Below are positions 38,219 through 48,085 of a DNA stretch of 64,000 nucleotides, one piece after another (position 1 is the first letter of the stretch; every line of letters starts with the position of its first letter). Under the pieces are notes generated by a model that made no database searches, was not told the origin of the DNA, and was given only the letters and a program-made list of their open reading frames with translations. The position numbers and the translations under genes are program-made. The stretch lies in the NCBI GenBank assembly GCA_903789665.1, contig CAIFEX010000001.1:18648-82647 (forward strand), in the 5' to 3' direction. This stretch comes from an uncultured Clostridium sp. (GTDB lineage Bacteria > Bacillota > Clostridia > Clostridiales > Clostridiaceae).

Positions 38219-40111
38219 ATGGAAAAAACTGCTATCTCAATTGACAAGGCTACATTGGAATTGCTTGAAAAAGCCAAAAATGATAAGGTAGAAACGGCTT
38301 GGGATAGAAAATCGGCACTCAAGGTACCCTGCGGGTTTGGTTCAGCAGGAGTCTGTTGTAGAAATTGTGCTATGGGACCCTGTAGGGTGAGTCCTGTACC
38401 TGGAAAAGGAGTTTCAAGGGGGATATGTGGAGCTACGGCAGATGTCATAGTGTCCAGAAATTTTGCAAGGATGGTTGCAGCAGGTACGGCAGCTCATTCA
38501 GATCATGGTAGAAGTATAGCTCTTGCTTTATATCGTACCAGAGAAGACGGAAATATAAAGATAAAAGATGAAGAAAAATTAAAAAAATCTGCGGATAGGT
38601 TCAATGTTGAAACCGAGGGAAGAAATAAGTACGATATAGCACATGATGTGGCTAAAGAGGGACTTCATGATTTTGGAAGACAACTTGGAGAGGTAAATTT
38701 ACCACCTTCACTTCCGGAAAAGAGAAAGGAAATCTGGAAGAAACTTGGCGTATATCCGAGGGCGATTGACAGGGAAGTAACGGCAATTATGCACTCAACT
38801 CACATGGGATGCAATGCAGATGCGGAGAATATGATTAAGATGTCTATGAGATGTTCACTGGCGGATGGATGGCTTGGCTCTTATATGGGTACGGAATTTA
38901 GCGATATAATGTATGGAACGCCACATTCTGTGGATACAGAGGCTAATCTTGGGGTACTTGAAAAAAATTCAGTAAATGTAGTTTTGCATGGACATGAGCC
39001 AATCCTTTCAGAATCAATAGTACAAGCAGCTTCTGATCCGGAACTGATAGATTTGGCTAAATCGGTAGGTGCCGATGGTATAAATCTTTGTGGAATGTGC
39101 TGTACCGGAAATGAAATTTCCATGAGACATGGTATTAAAATAGCGGGAAATTTCATGCAGCAGGAATTGGCAGTTGTTACAGGTGCGGTAGACGCGTTGA
39201 TAGTAGATGTACAATGTATAATGCCGGCACTTGCAAAATTATCGCAGTCCTACCATACTAAGTTTATAACAACTTCACCAAAGGCGCACATTAAAGATTC
39301 AATTTATATCGAATTGGATGAAGAAAGTCCACTGGATTCAGCCAAAAAGATTTTAAAAGAAGCAATATTGAATTTTAAAAATAGAGATCAGAGTAAAGTA
39401 ATGATTCCTCAGTTAAAATCAAATGCAATTGTAGGATACAGTGTAGAAGAAATTCTAAATAAATTGGACAAAGTTGTGAACACCGAGATAGGGCCAATGC
39501 AAACTGTAAAACCTCTGGCAGATGTTATAACATCCGGTGTGTTAAGGGGAGCTGCAGCTGTGGTTGGATGCAATAACCCTAAAACGATTCAAGATTATAA
39601 TCACATTGAAACTATAAAAGGTTTGATAGCAAATGATGTTATTGTAGTTGTTACGGGATGTGCAGCCCAGGCGGCGGCAAAATACGGGTTATTACAAAAA
39701 GAAGCAGTAAAGTATGCTGGACCTGGACTAGCTACTGTATGTAAACTTGTAGATATACCACCTGTCCTTCATATGGGCTCTTGTGTAGATATAAGTCGTA
39801 TATTGGATTTGGTTGGAAGAGTGGCAAATCAGCTGGGGTCTGATTTGAATGATCTTCCAGTTGTAGGTGTAGCACCGGAGTGGATGTCGGAAAAGGCTGT
39901 AGCAATAGCTACCTATGTAGTAAGTTCTGGCATTGATGTCTGGTTGGGTGTGGTTCCTCCAGTAACGGGCGGACCGGAAGTTGTGGATATCCTTACCAAC
40001 AAAATTGAGGATTGGGTTGGAGCTAAATTTTTTATAGAAACCGATCCTAAAAAGGCAGTTGAACAAATTCTCAGCAGGATGAATGAAAAACGCAAAAAAA
40101 TAGGAATTTAG
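38219..40111 (+). CDS. cooS: Carbon monoxide dehydrogenase, catalytic subunit
   Basis: Interconverts CO and CO2 and supplies CO to acetyl-CoA synthase; also called acsA. The 630-aa protein keeps every expected cluster ligand. The Fe-S cysteines are near the N-terminus (C38, C46, C47, C50, C55, C70). The C-cluster ligands are His in HGHEP (257/259), C295, C333, C451, C481 and C522. It is a full-length Ni-CODH with no interruption; codon 401 (39419-39421) is TCA for serine. It is the first gene of the cluster, separated from cooC by 166 bases containing a large inverted repeat and possible internal promoter. Confidence 0.97.
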   Translation: MEKTAISIDKATLELLEKAKNDKVETAWDRKSALKVPCGFGSAGVCCRNCAMGPCRVSPVPGKGVSRGICGATADVIVSRNFARMVAAGTAAHSDHGRSIALALYRTREDGNIKIKDEEKLKKSADRFNVETEGRNKYDIAHDVAKEGLHDFGRQLGEVNLPPSLPEKRKEIWKKLGVYPRAIDREVTAIMHSTHMGCNADAENMIKMSMRCSLADGWLGSYMGTEFSDIMYGTPHSVDTEANLGVLEKNSVNVVLHGHEPILSESIVQAASDPELIDLAKSVGADGINLCGMCCTGNEISMRHGIKIAGNFMQQELAVVTGAVDALIVDVQCIMPALAKLSQSYHTKFITTSPKAHIKDSIYIELDEESPLDSAKKILKEAILNFKNRDQSKVMIPQLKSNAIVGYSVEEILNKLDKVVNTEIGPMQTVKPLADVITSGVLRGAAAVVGCNNPKTIQDYNHIETIKGLIANDVIVVVTGCAAQAAAKYGLLQKEAVKYAGPGLATVCKLVDIPPVLHMGSCVDISRILDLVGRVANQLGSDLNDLPVVGVAPEWMSEKAVAIATYVVSSGIDVWLGVVPPVTGGPEVVDILTNKIEDWVGAKFFIETDPKKAVEQILSRMNEKRKKIGI

Positions 40112-40202
40112 GTTTAAAATACAAGCAACTAATATGCCAGTGTCTGAAACAGGATACTAGTGGGTTTTAATTTTATGAATTATTAAAATGATACAAAATA
40201 TG

Positions 40203-40256
40203 TTATCAAAGTGATACATAATATATTGACGTATCACTTTGATAAAAGCATATATC
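40203..40256 (+). promoter_or_regulatory. 15-bp inverted repeat overlapping a possible promoter before cooC
   Basis: TTATCAAAGTGATAC (40203-40217) and GTATCACTTTGATAA (40231-40245) are a perfect 15-bp inverted repeat with a 13-base centre. TTGACG (40226-40231) could be a -35 box with CATATA (40249-40254) 17 bases later as -10. The right arm then fills the spacer and the left arm lies just upstream. There is no T run, so it is not a simple terminator. Confidence 0.6.
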
Positions 40257-40277
40257 AAGGAAAGAGGGGGATTATAG

Positions 40278-41057
40278 GTGAAAATGAAGATGGCTATAAC
40301 GGGTAAAGGTGGTGTGGGAAAAACTACGCTTGCAGCAGTGATAAGCAGAATATATGCATCAGAAGGGTATAAGGTTTTAGCTGTGGATGCAGATCCTGAT
40401 CCCAATTTAGCGCTGGCTTTAGGATTTCCCCCTGAGATAACTAAAAAAATCGTGCCGATTTCAGAAATGAAAAAGCTGGTAGCTGAAAGAACTAAATCTA
40501 TACCGGGAACTTTTGGAAAAATGTTTAAATTAAATCCTAAAGTGGATGATATACCGGAGAGATACTGCAGAGAATATAATGGTGTTAGACTTTTGACAAT
40601 GGGAACGGTTAACACCGGCGGTACGGGGTGTTTCTGCCCGGAAAATGTTTTGCTGAAGAAATTGACTTCTCACTTATTGCTTCAAAATAAGGACATTGTA
40701 ATAATGGACATGGAAGCGGGAATTGAACATTTAGGAAGGGGAACAGCTCAAGGTGTAGATGTATTTATTGTTGTCGTGGAGCCTGGTATAAGGAGTATAC
40801 AAACTTTTAAACATGTAAGAAAATTGGCGGGAGACATAGGTATTGAAAAGATATTTGTGGTGGCCAATAAAATTAAAGACAGTGAGGATGAAGAGTTTGT
40901 ACTTCAAAATATAGATGAAAAAGAATGCCTTGGGTTTATACACTATAGTGGTGCTGTGGGAAATTCCGACAGAGTTAATAAATCTCCCTATGATTCTGAC
41001 AATAAAACTGTAGAGGAGATAAAAAAAATAAAAGAAAAATTGGAGATGGAGGTATAA
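40278..41057 (+). CDS. cooC: CODH nickel-insertion ATPase CooC
   Basis: A 259-aa MinD-type ATPase with deviant Walker [10 protein letters not shown] at residues 9-17, [11 protein letters not shown], and the metal-binding GCFCPE (CxC) of CooC proteins, which bind nickel at a dimer interface and help mature the C-cluster. Starts with GTG at 40278, seven bases after GAGGGGG; the ATG at 40284 is further from it. It overlaps almost directly with fhs (2-base gap). It is one of two CooC-type genes in the cluster; its distance to cooS suggests this one serves CODH. Confidence 0.92.
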   Translation: MKMKMAITGKGGVGKTTLAAVISRIYASEGYKVLAVDADPDPNLALALGFPPEITKKIVPISEMKKLVAERTKSIPGTFGKMFKLNPKVDDIPERYCREYNGVRLLTMGTVNTGGTGCFCPENVLLKKLTSHLLLQNKDIVIMDMEAGIEHLGRGTAQGVDVFIVVVEPGIRSIQTFKHVRKLAGDIGIEKIFVVANKIKDSEDEEFVLQNIDEKECLGFIHYSGAVGNSDRVNKSPYDSDNKTVEEIKKIKEKLEMEV

Positions 41058-41059
41058 TA

Positions 41060-42736
41060 ATGGCTTATAAATCAGATCTTGAAATAGCTCAGGAATGTAA
41101 AATGGAGAATATACAGGATATTGCAAAGAAAATTGGTATTTCTGAAGATGATATTGAGTTATATGGAAAATATAAGGCAAAAGTGGATTACAATTTATTA
41201 AAAACCACGCCCAGCAAAAAGGGAAAACTCATACTGTGTACAGCTATAAACCCTACGCCTGCCGGAGAGGGAAAGACCACTACGTCGATAGGAGTGGCAG
41301 ACGCACTTGCAAAGCTTAATAAATCAGTGATTGTTGCTCTTAGAGAACCATCTATGGGACCTGTGTTTGGAATAAAAGGAGGAGCTGCGGGAGGCGGTTA
41401 TGCCCAGGTTGTTCCAATGGAAGATATAAATCTGCATTTTACAGGAGATATACATGCCATGACCGCTGCAAATAATCTGCTGGCCGCTATGATAGACAAT
41501 CATATTTATCATGGCAATTCTCTCAATATAGATCCCAGGAGGATTACGTGGAGAAGATGTGTTGACATGAATGACAGGCAGCTTAGATTTGTAGTAGATG
41601 GATTGGGTGGAAAAGCCAACGGTACACCGAGAGAAGACGGGTTTGACATAACTGTTGCCTCGGAAATCATGGCAATATTCTGTCTGGCAAGTGACATAAA
41701 AGATTTAAAAGCCAGACTCGCGAGAATAGTAGTTGGCTATACAAGAGATGGGAAGCCTGTGACAGCCCATGATTTAAAAGCTGAAGGAGCCATGGCGGCA
41801 CTCCTTAAAGATGCACTGAAACCAAATTTGGTACAAACTCTTGAAGGAACTCCTGCTTTTGTACATGGCGGACCTTTTGCAAATATAGCCCACGGGTGTA
41901 ATTCCATAATGGCAACGAGAATGGCACTGCATCTTGGTGATTATGTAATTACGGAGGCAGGATTTGGTGCTGACCTTGGCGCTGAAAAATTCCTGGATAT
42001 CAAATGCAGAATGGGTGGATTGAAACCGGATGCCGTTATAATAGTCGCTACAGTGAGGGCGCTGAAATATAACGGTGGAGTTCCAAAGACACAGCTGGAC
42101 AGTGAAAACCTCGAGGCTCTTGAAAAAGGAATTCCCAACCTGCTGAAGCATGTGGAAAATATAACTAAAGTATTCAAATTACCGGCAGTTGTAGCACTAA
42201 ATGCATTTCCTACAGATACCAAAGCTGAACTCAAGTTGGTGGAGGATAAGTGCAAAGAGCTGGGAGTTAATGTAAAGCTGTCGGAAGTATGGGCAAAAGG
42301 CGGAGAAGGCGGAATAGAAGTTGCAAAAGAAGTATTGAACCTTATAGAAAACGGCAAAAATAATTTTGAATTTGCCTATGACGAAAAGCTGCCGATTAGG
42401 GACAAGATAAGAATTATAGCACAGAAAATATATGGTGCCGATGATGCAGTCTTTACAGCTCAGGCAAACAAGCAAATTGACGAACTGGAAAAATTGGGGT
42501 TTGGGAAGACACCGGTTTGTATAGCCAAGACTCAATACTCTCTGACAGATGATAAAGATAAACTTGGAAGGCCTACAGGATTTAAAATTACGGTAAGAGA
42601 GGTTACAGTTTCAGCAGGAGCAGGTTTTGTAGTTGCAATAACTGGCTCAATAATGAAGATGCCAGGACTTCCTACTGTTCCAGCAGCCGAAAAGATAGAT
42701 GTGGATGAAAATGGAGTGATAAGTGGACTTTTCTAG
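41060..42736 (+). CDS. fhs: Formate-tetrahydrofolate ligase
   Basis: ATP-dependent activation of formate to 10-formyl-THF, the entry of the methyl branch. The 558-aa protein has the family P-loop [34 protein letters not shown], and the C-terminal MPGLP segment that stacks on folate. Length is exactly that of the clostridial enzyme. It is cotranscribed with cooC and fchA, with GGAGG before the ATG. Confidence 0.97.
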   Translation: MAYKSDLEIAQECKMENIQDIAKKIGISEDDIELYGKYKAKVDYNLLKTTPSKKGKLILCTAINPTPAGEGKTTTSIGVADALAKLNKSVIVALREPSMGPVFGIKGGAAGGGYAQVVPMEDINLHFTGDIHAMTAANNLLAAMIDNHIYHGNSLNIDPRRITWRRCVDMNDRQLRFVVDGLGGKANGTPREDGFDITVASEIMAIFCLASDIKDLKARLARIVVGYTRDGKPVTAHDLKAEGAMAALLKDALKPNLVQTLEGTPAFVHGGPFANIAHGCNSIMATRMALHLGDYVITEAGFGADLGAEKFLDIKCRMGGLKPDAVIIVATVRALKYNGGVPKTQLDSENLEALEKGIPNLLKHVENITKVFKLPAVVALNAFPTDTKAELKLVEDKCKELGVNVKLSEVWAKGGEGGIEVAKEVLNLIENGKNNFEFAYDEKLPIRDKIRIIAQKIYGADDAVFTAQANKQIDELEKLGFGKTPVCIAKTQYSLTDDKDKLGRPTGFKITVREVTVSAGAGFVVAITGSIMKMPGLPTVPAAEKIDVDENGVISGLF

Positions 42737-42758
42737 AACATTTTAGGGGGAGTGATAT

Positions 42759-43400
42759 ATGAAATTGGCAGATGAAACTTGTGGGAATTTTGTGGGAGTT
42801 CTGGCTTCTAAAGCAGCTGCACCAGGTGGGGGCGGGGCTTCTGCAATTGTAGGATCCATAGGTATGGCACTGGGGAGTATGGTGTGCAACCTCACTATAG
42901 GCAAGAAAAAATATGCCCAGTATGATGAAAAAATAAGGGGAATATTAAAAAGGGCAGCTTGCCTGCAGAAGGAACTTTTAGAACTGGTTGATGAAGATGC
43001 AGAATGTTTTCTGCCGCTTTCCAAAGCCTATGGAATGCCTAAAGAAACTGAAGAGGAAAAAAGATTGAAATTTGAAACCTTGGAAAAATGTCTAAAGAAA
43101 GCTTGCACTGTCCCGGTGAATATTTTAAAGAAAGCTTATGAGGCAATTAAACTTCATGAGGCACTTGTAGACAATTGTTCAAAACTTGCCATAAGTGATG
43201 TGGGTGTTGGAGTTCAGTGTCTTAAGGCTGCTATTATCGGAGCTCAGCTCAATGTGATAATAAACATAAATTCCATTAAAGATGAAGAGTATGTAAGAAA
43301 AATAAAATTGGAAACAGAACCTTTGGTTGAGGATGGTATTGAAGTTGCTGACAGAGTGTACAAGAAGGTTTTAAGTAAACTTTGTAAAAGCCAATTTTAA
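42759..43400 (+). CDS. fchA: Methenyl-tetrahydrofolate cyclohydrolase (FchA family)
   Basis: Interconverts 10-formyl-THF and methenyl-THF. The 213-aa helical protein belongs to the formiminotransferase-cyclodeaminase-like family: LASKAAAPGGGGASAIVGSI near the N-terminus is its folate-site signature. It lies between fhs and folD. FolD here appears to have lost cyclohydrolase residues, so this is probably the only cyclohydrolase of the pathway in this locus. Confidence 0.93.
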   Translation: MKLADETCGNFVGVLASKAAAPGGGGASAIVGSIGMALGSMVCNLTIGKKKYAQYDEKIRGILKRAACLQKELLELVDEDAECFLPLSKAYGMPKETEEEKRLKFETLEKCLKKACTVPVNILKKAYEAIKLHEALVDNCSKLAISDVGVGVQCLKAAIIGAQLNVIININSIKDEEYVRKIKLETEPLVEDGIEVADRVYKKVLSKLCKSQF

Positions 43401-43420
43401 ATGTGAAGGAGATTATAAGT

Positions 43421-44275
43421 ATGGGTCAGATAATTAAAGGTAAACCTGTGGCGGATGCTATAAGTCAAACTTTAACTAAAGAAGTTGAAAATTTGAAGGT
43501 AAAGGGTATTACCCCAAAGCTTACATTGGTGAGAGTTGGGGCAAACGGAAGTGACCTTGCTTATGAAAGAGGAGCTTTAAAAAGATGCAGTAAAATTGGG
43601 ATAGAAGCAGCTGTTAAAGAATTACCCGAGGATGTGACACAGGATAGGTTTGTTGATGAGTTGAAGAAGATAAATGAAGATAAAAGTGTAAATGGGGTAA
43701 TGGTGTTCAGGCCTTTTCCGGGGCAGCTGGATGAGAATGTTATAAAATATATAATTGCACCTGAAAAGGACGTGGACTGTTTCAGCCCCGTGAATGTTGC
43801 AAAAGTGATGGAAAAGGATAAAACGGGGTTTGCTCCCTGTACTCCCTCTGCTGTTATAGAGATATTGAAGCATTATAAAATACCTGTGCAGGGGAAGCGT
43901 GCGGTTATAATAGGTAGATCCATGATAGTCGGAAAGCCGATGGCCATGCTTCTCTTAAATAAAAATGCTACAGTTACAATATGTCATTCCAAAACTGTGG
44001 ATATGCCGAAGATTTGTTCGGAAGCGGATATACTTGTGGTGGCTATAGGAAGAGCCAAAATGATAGATTCGAAATATGTAAAAGACGGTGCTGTGGTCGT
44101 AGACGTCGGTATAAATATAGATGAAAATGGAAGGATCTGCGGAGATGTGAACACTGAAGACTGTCAGCCAAAAACTTCGATGATTACGCCCGTGCCGGCA
44201 GGGGTTGGTTCGGTAACTTCTTCCATATTGGCACAGCATATTGTAAAAGCCTGCAAACTGCAAAATAACCTATAG
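43421..44275 (+). CDS. folD: Methylene-tetrahydrofolate dehydrogenase FolD, probably monofunctional
   Basis: A 284-aa FolD with the usual Rossmann half (GRSMIVGKPMAMLL; GDVNTEDC; TPVPAGVGSVT). In the N-domain the active-site stretch reads SDLAYERGALKRC: Tyr48 is kept but the lysine four residues later that bifunctional enzymes use for cyclohydrolase is Ala52. The partner glutamine in the usual VQLPLP is Phe96 (VFRPFP). Dehydrogenase activity should remain. Start at ATG 43421, nine bases after GAAGGAG; a GTG upstream overlaps that site. NADPH or NADH use is not decided. Confidence 0.93.
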   Translation: MGQIIKGKPVADAISQTLTKEVENLKVKGITPKLTLVRVGANGSDLAYERGALKRCSKIGIEAAVKELPEDVTQDRFVDELKKINEDKSVNGVMVFRPFPGQLDENVIKYIIAPEKDVDCFSPVNVAKVMEKDKTGFAPCTPSAVIEILKHYKIPVQGKRAVIIGRSMIVGKPMAMLLLNKNATVTICHSKTVDMPKICSEADILVVAIGRAKMIDSKYVKDGAVVVDVGINIDENGRICGDVNTEDCQPKTSMITPVPAGVGSVTSSILAQHIVKACKLQNNL

Positions 44276-44302
44276 ACCTTTGGTTAAATGGAGGTATAAA
44301 AT

Positions 44303-44953
44303 ATGATTATTTCGGAAAAGAAACCTTTTGAGGAATTACTGGAATGTCTTGAGGACAGCAAAAAAGTGGTGATTACTGGATGCTCCCTGTGTGCTACCAC
44401 CTGTAAAGTAGGCGGGGAGGAGGAAGTGCTGAAAATGAAAGCCAAACTGGAGGAAAACGGTAAAAAAGTTCTAGGTTATAAAATACTTGATCCTGCCTGT
44501 AATTTTTTGAAAACAAAAAGGGATTTGAAATCGTTAAGATCTGAGCTGAAAGAGACAGATGCGGTTCTGTCCCTGTCCTGTGGGGATGGAACACAGACTG
44601 TAGCCAAATTGGTTGATATTCCAGTTTATCCAGGAAACAATACCATGTTTATAGGTGAAGTGGAAAGAATAGGAAAGTATTCTGAAGCCTGCAGGGCCTG
44701 TGGAAACTGCCAGCTTGGATGGACCGGGGGGATTTGTCCTATTACTAAATGTGCGAAGGGACTTTTAAATGGACCCTGTGGTGGGGCAAAGGACGGTAAA
44801 TGTGAAGTTAACCCCGAAAATGATTGTGCATGGATATTGATTTACAATAGATTGAAAGAATTAGGACAACTTGATAATCTGGAAAAGTTGAGAGAACCCA
44901 GAGATTATCAAGTGAATTCGCACCCTGGTAAAATAAATCTGAGGAATAAGTAA
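44303..44953 (+). CDS. metV: Methylene-THF reductase small subunit MetV (Fe-S/zinc protein)
   Basis: A 216-aa partner of MetF in acetogens, belonging to the methylene-THF reductase C-terminal domain family. It has two cysteine groups: GCSLCATTC near residue 26-34, and ACRACGNCQLG...CPITKCAKGLLNGPCGG in the second half, fit for an iron-sulfur cluster and zinc. It is thought to link MetF to an electron donor; which one is not shown here. It sits 24 bases before metF. Confidence 0.93.
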   Translation: MIISEKKPFEELLECLEDSKKVVITGCSLCATTCKVGGEEEVLKMKAKLEENGKKVLGYKILDPACNFLKTKRDLKSLRSELKETDAVLSLSCGDGTQTVAKLVDIPVYPGNNTMFIGEVERIGKYSEACRACGNCQLGWTGGICPITKCAKGLLNGPCGGAKDGKCEVNPENDCAWILIYNRLKELGQLDNLEKLREPRDYQVNSHPGKINLRNK

Positions 44954-44977
44954 TAGTCAAAAGGGGGATTTAAAAAA

Positions 44978-45853
44978 ATGAGCTTGCTGAAAGAAGCTTT
45001 TGAAAAAGGTAATTTTGCAGTTACGGCCGAGATGGCACCTCCCAAGGGAACAGATCTCTCTCACCTGATCGAGTGTGCCAATAAGGTGAAGGGAAGGGTT
45101 CATGCGGTAAATGTTACAGATTTTCAATCTGCTACATTGAAAGCTACATCCCTTGCCACCTGTAAGATCCTAAAAGATGAAGGACTGGAGCCTGTGCTTC
45201 AGATAACGGGAAGAGACAGGAACAGGATAGCAATTCAGGGGGAACTCTTATCTGCAGGTATTTTTGGAATAGAAAATGTTTTGGCACTTACGGGAGATTA
45301 CACCGGGGTGGGGGATCATCCTGGGGCAAAGCCGGTTTATGATCTTGACAGCGTTGGAATATTGCAGGTGGCTAGCACTTTAGCTGCAGGGAAGGACATG
45401 AGCGGAAATGGGTTAAGTGGAATCCCCAAATTCTATCTGGGAGCTTGTGTCACCCCCAAGTATGAGCCCTTAGAGCTTCAGATTATTAAAATGAGGAAGA
45501 AAATCAAAGCCGGAGCTAAATTTTTTCAAACTCAAGCTGTTTATGACATAGATACTTTAAAAGAATTCAAAGAGAAGACCAAAGATCTGGATGCAAAGAT
45601 CATGATTGGCATAGTACCTTTGAAGTCTGCAGGCATGGCCAGATATATGAATAAAAATGTACCAGGCATATTTGTACCCGACGAACTTATTGACAGAATA
45701 AAAAATGCCGAGGACAAAACTAAAGAGGGAATAAAAATAGCCGGAGAATTTATAAGGATGATTAAGGAAGAAAGATTATTTGACGGAGTTCATATAATGG
45801 CCATTGGTGCAGAGGAAAATGTACCTTTGATATTGGACGAAGCAGGATTATAA
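44978..45853 (+). CDS. metF: 5,10-methylene-tetrahydrofolate reductase
   Basis: Reduces methylene-THF to methyl-THF, the substrate of AcsE. A 291-aa TIM-barrel flavoprotein with FAVTAEMAPPKGTD at the start, VTDFQSATLKATSL, LALTGDY and FFQTQAVYD. With MetV it forms the MetVF reductase type. No RnfC2 or HdrA-like subunit is beside it, so the electron donor is encoded elsewhere or is free ferredoxin/NADH. Confidence 0.94.
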   Translation: MSLLKEAFEKGNFAVTAEMAPPKGTDLSHLIECANKVKGRVHAVNVTDFQSATLKATSLATCKILKDEGLEPVLQITGRDRNRIAIQGELLSAGIFGIENVLALTGDYTGVGDHPGAKPVYDLDSVGILQVASTLAAGKDMSGNGLSGIPKFYLGACVTPKYEPLELQIIKMRKKIKAGAKFFQTQAVYDIDTLKEFKEKTKDLDAKIMIGIVPLKSAGMARYMNKNVPGIFVPDELIDRIKNAEDKTKEGIKIAGEFIRMIKEERLFDGVHIMAIGAEENVPLILDEAGL

Positions 45854-45870
45854 AAAAAGGGGCGATTGTA

Positions 45871-47253
45871 ATGAAATTAGTTGTGATTGGGGGAGGACCC
45901 GGCGGATATGTAGCTGCTGTTCAGGCTGCTATTTTGGGAGCAGATGTAACCGTAATTGAAGAAAAATGTGTGGGGGGCACCTGCCTGAATGTCGGATGTA
46001 TCCCCACTAAGGCATTGCTTGCCTGCTCGGATGTGCTGGAAATGTCAAAGAATTCATCTAAATTTGGAATCAACCTTGGCGGAGAGGCAAAAGTCGATTT
46101 CGATTTTATCATGAAGAGAAAAAATAAGATTGTATCTCAACTAGTCAAGGGAATAGAGGCAATATTTAAATATAGGGGAGTAAAAATTATAAAAGGGAGT
46201 GGAAAACTTCTAAACAGCAGAAACATAGAAGTGACAAGGGAAGATGGATCCAAGGAAATTGTATGTGGAGATAAAATTGTACTTGCAGCCGGATCCGTGC
46301 CTGTTACACCCAAGTTTTTTAAATATGATGGTAAAAAAGTTATAACTTCTGATGAGGTGTTAAATTTAAATAAACTTCCTAAATCCATGATTTTAGTAGG
46401 AGGGGGACCAATAGGATGTGAAATTGGGTATTTCCTCCACAGTATGGGGACTGAAGTCAAAGTAGTTGAAATGTTGCCCCACCTGGCTCCTCTTGAAGAT
46501 GAAGATGTGGCAAAGCAGCTGCAGAGATCTTTTAAACGGAACAAAATAAAATATTTTGTAGGAGACGGCATATCCAGTGTGGAAGTTAAAGAAAACGGGG
46601 TAACTGCTGAATTAAAAAGCGGAAAGATTTTGGAAGCAGAGACCATGTTGGTGGCTGTTGGCAGGAGGGCTTATACTGATAAATTGGGACTAGAAAATGT
46701 TGGAATTAAGACTGACAAAAAGGGCAGGGTAATTGTAAATGAATATCTGGAAACCAACATAGAGGGTATTTATGCTGTAGGTGACCTGATACCAAGCCCG
46801 GCTCTTGCACATGTAGCTTCCAGAGAAGGTGTAGTAGCTGTCTACAATGCTCTTTTGGATAAGAGGAAAAAGATGAGTTATAAAGCTGTACCAAGCTGTA
46901 TATTTGTAGAACCCGAAATTGCGTCTGTAGGAATTAAAGAAAGTGAAGCAAAGAAAAGGGGAATGGACTACAAGGTTGGCAAATTTGATTTTAGAAGTCT
47001 TGGGAAAGCTCAGGCAATGGGCAAATTTCAGGGATTTGTAAAAGTGATAACAGATGAGAAGGATGTTATTGTGGGGGCTGCAATAGTAGGAGAGCGTGCC
47101 ACGGATATGATTGGTGAACTTGCTGTAGCCTGTGAACTTGGGCTCACTGCAGAACAAGTGGGAGAGGTTATCCACCCTCATCCGACGCTTTCAGAGGGAA
47201 TAATGGAGGCACTCCATGATGTCCATGGCCAGTGTATTAATGCCATTAAGTAA
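45871..47253 (+). CDS. lpdA: Dihydrolipoyl dehydrogenase-like protein
   Basis: A 460-aa FAD disulfide reductase. FAD loop VIGGGPGGY at 5-13, redox disulfide GGTCLNVGCIPTK (Cys38, Cys43), NAD-binding LVGGGPIGCE and the C-terminal catalytic HPHPTLSE. It reoxidises dihydrolipoyl groups. With gcvH further down it forms two of the four glycine-cleavage components, yet gcvP and gcvT are absent here. The true partner in this cluster is not established. Confidence 0.92.
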   Translation: MKLVVIGGGPGGYVAAVQAAILGADVTVIEEKCVGGTCLNVGCIPTKALLACSDVLEMSKNSSKFGINLGGEAKVDFDFIMKRKNKIVSQLVKGIEAIFKYRGVKIIKGSGKLLNSRNIEVTREDGSKEIVCGDKIVLAAGSVPVTPKFFKYDGKKVITSDEVLNLNKLPKSMILVGGGPIGCEIGYFLHSMGTEVKVVEMLPHLAPLEDEDVAKQLQRSFKRNKIKYFVGDGISSVEVKENGVTAELKSGKILEAETMLVAVGRRAYTDKLGLENVGIKTDKKGRVIVNEYLETNIEGIYAVGDLIPSPALAHVASREGVVAVYNALLDKRKKMSYKAVPSCIFVEPEIASVGIKESEAKKRGMDYKVGKFDFRSLGKAQAMGKFQGFVKVITDEKDVIVGAAIVGERATDMIGELAVACELGLTAEQVGEVIHPHPTLSEGIMEALHDVHGQCINAIK

Positions 47254-47296
47254 GTTGTAAATAATCTTTACCATAACGATATGAGGAGGTTGTACT

Positions 47297-48073
47297 ATGG
47301 GATATAAAATAGCTGTAGCAGGTAAGGGAGGCACAGGTAAAACTACTTTGACGGGTCTTTTGATAGATTATTTGATAAGGAAGAATATGGGCTCCATTTT
47401 AGCTGTTGATGCCGATGCCAATTCCAATTTAAATGAAGTGCTCGGAACAGAAATCGAAGAAACTATAGGAGAAATAAAAGAAGATGTGAATCGCAAGTCA
47501 CTTTCAGGAGACAGTTTCCCTGGAGGAATGAGAAAAGCAGATTATTTGAAGTACAAATTGAATACTTCAATAACTGAAGGTGACGGATATGATCTTATTG
47601 TTATGGGAAGATCCCAGGGCCCTGGATGTTATTGCTATGTTAACGGGATACTTAAAGCAGAAGTGGATCTGCTCTCAGGCAATTATGATTATATAGTGGT
47701 TGACAATGAGGCTGGAATGGAGCATTTGAGCAGAAAGCTCATAGATCCTATTGATGCCCTGCTTCTAATAAGTGACTGTTCGAGGAGGGGCATTCAGGCT
47801 GTGGGTAGAATAAAACGTCTGGCTCTTGAATTGAATTTGAAAGTTGGTCAGATTTTTCTCATAGTGAACAGGGCACCAGAGGGTAAGTTAAATTCCGGCA
47901 TAAAAGAGGAAATAAAAAAACAGGAACTGAATTTGATAGGAGTTGTGCCTATGGATCAGATGGTATATGACTATGATTCAGATGGTAAAGCCCTGGTGGA
48001 TTTGCCGGAGGATTCATCCTGCAGAAAGGCAATAAATGAAATATTATCGAAAATTGAATTTAAAAGTAACTAA
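47297..48073 (+). CDS. acsF: CooC/AcsF-type nickel-insertion ATPase, second copy
   Basis: A 258-aa MinD-like ATPase with GKGGTGKTT at residues 9-17, LAVDADANSNLNE and GPGCYCYVN, a CxC site analogous to CooC. It lies 12 bases before acsD and upstream of acsB, so a role in loading nickel into acetyl-CoA synthase or in corrinoid protein maturation is likely. It differs clearly from the copy beside cooS (no GCFCPE), which suggests divided tasks. The name acsF is by position; cooC is equally used. Confidence 0.85.
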   Translation: MGYKIAVAGKGGTGKTTLTGLLIDYLIRKNMGSILAVDADANSNLNEVLGTEIEETIGEIKEDVNRKSLSGDSFPGGMRKADYLKYKLNTSITEGDGYDLIVMGRSQGPGCYCYVNGILKAEVDLLSGNYDYIVVDNEAGMEHLSRKLIDPIDALLLISDCSRRGIQAVGRIKRLALELNLKVGQIFLIVNRAPEGKLNSGIKEEIKKQELNLIGVVPMDQMVYDYDSDGKALVDLPEDSSCRKAINEILSKIEFKSN

Positions 48074-48085
48074 GGAGGCAGCATT

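Noticed and set aside
38219..40111. Internal stop or frameshift in cooS
   Set aside because: The frame is open for all 630 codons and all metal ligands are present.
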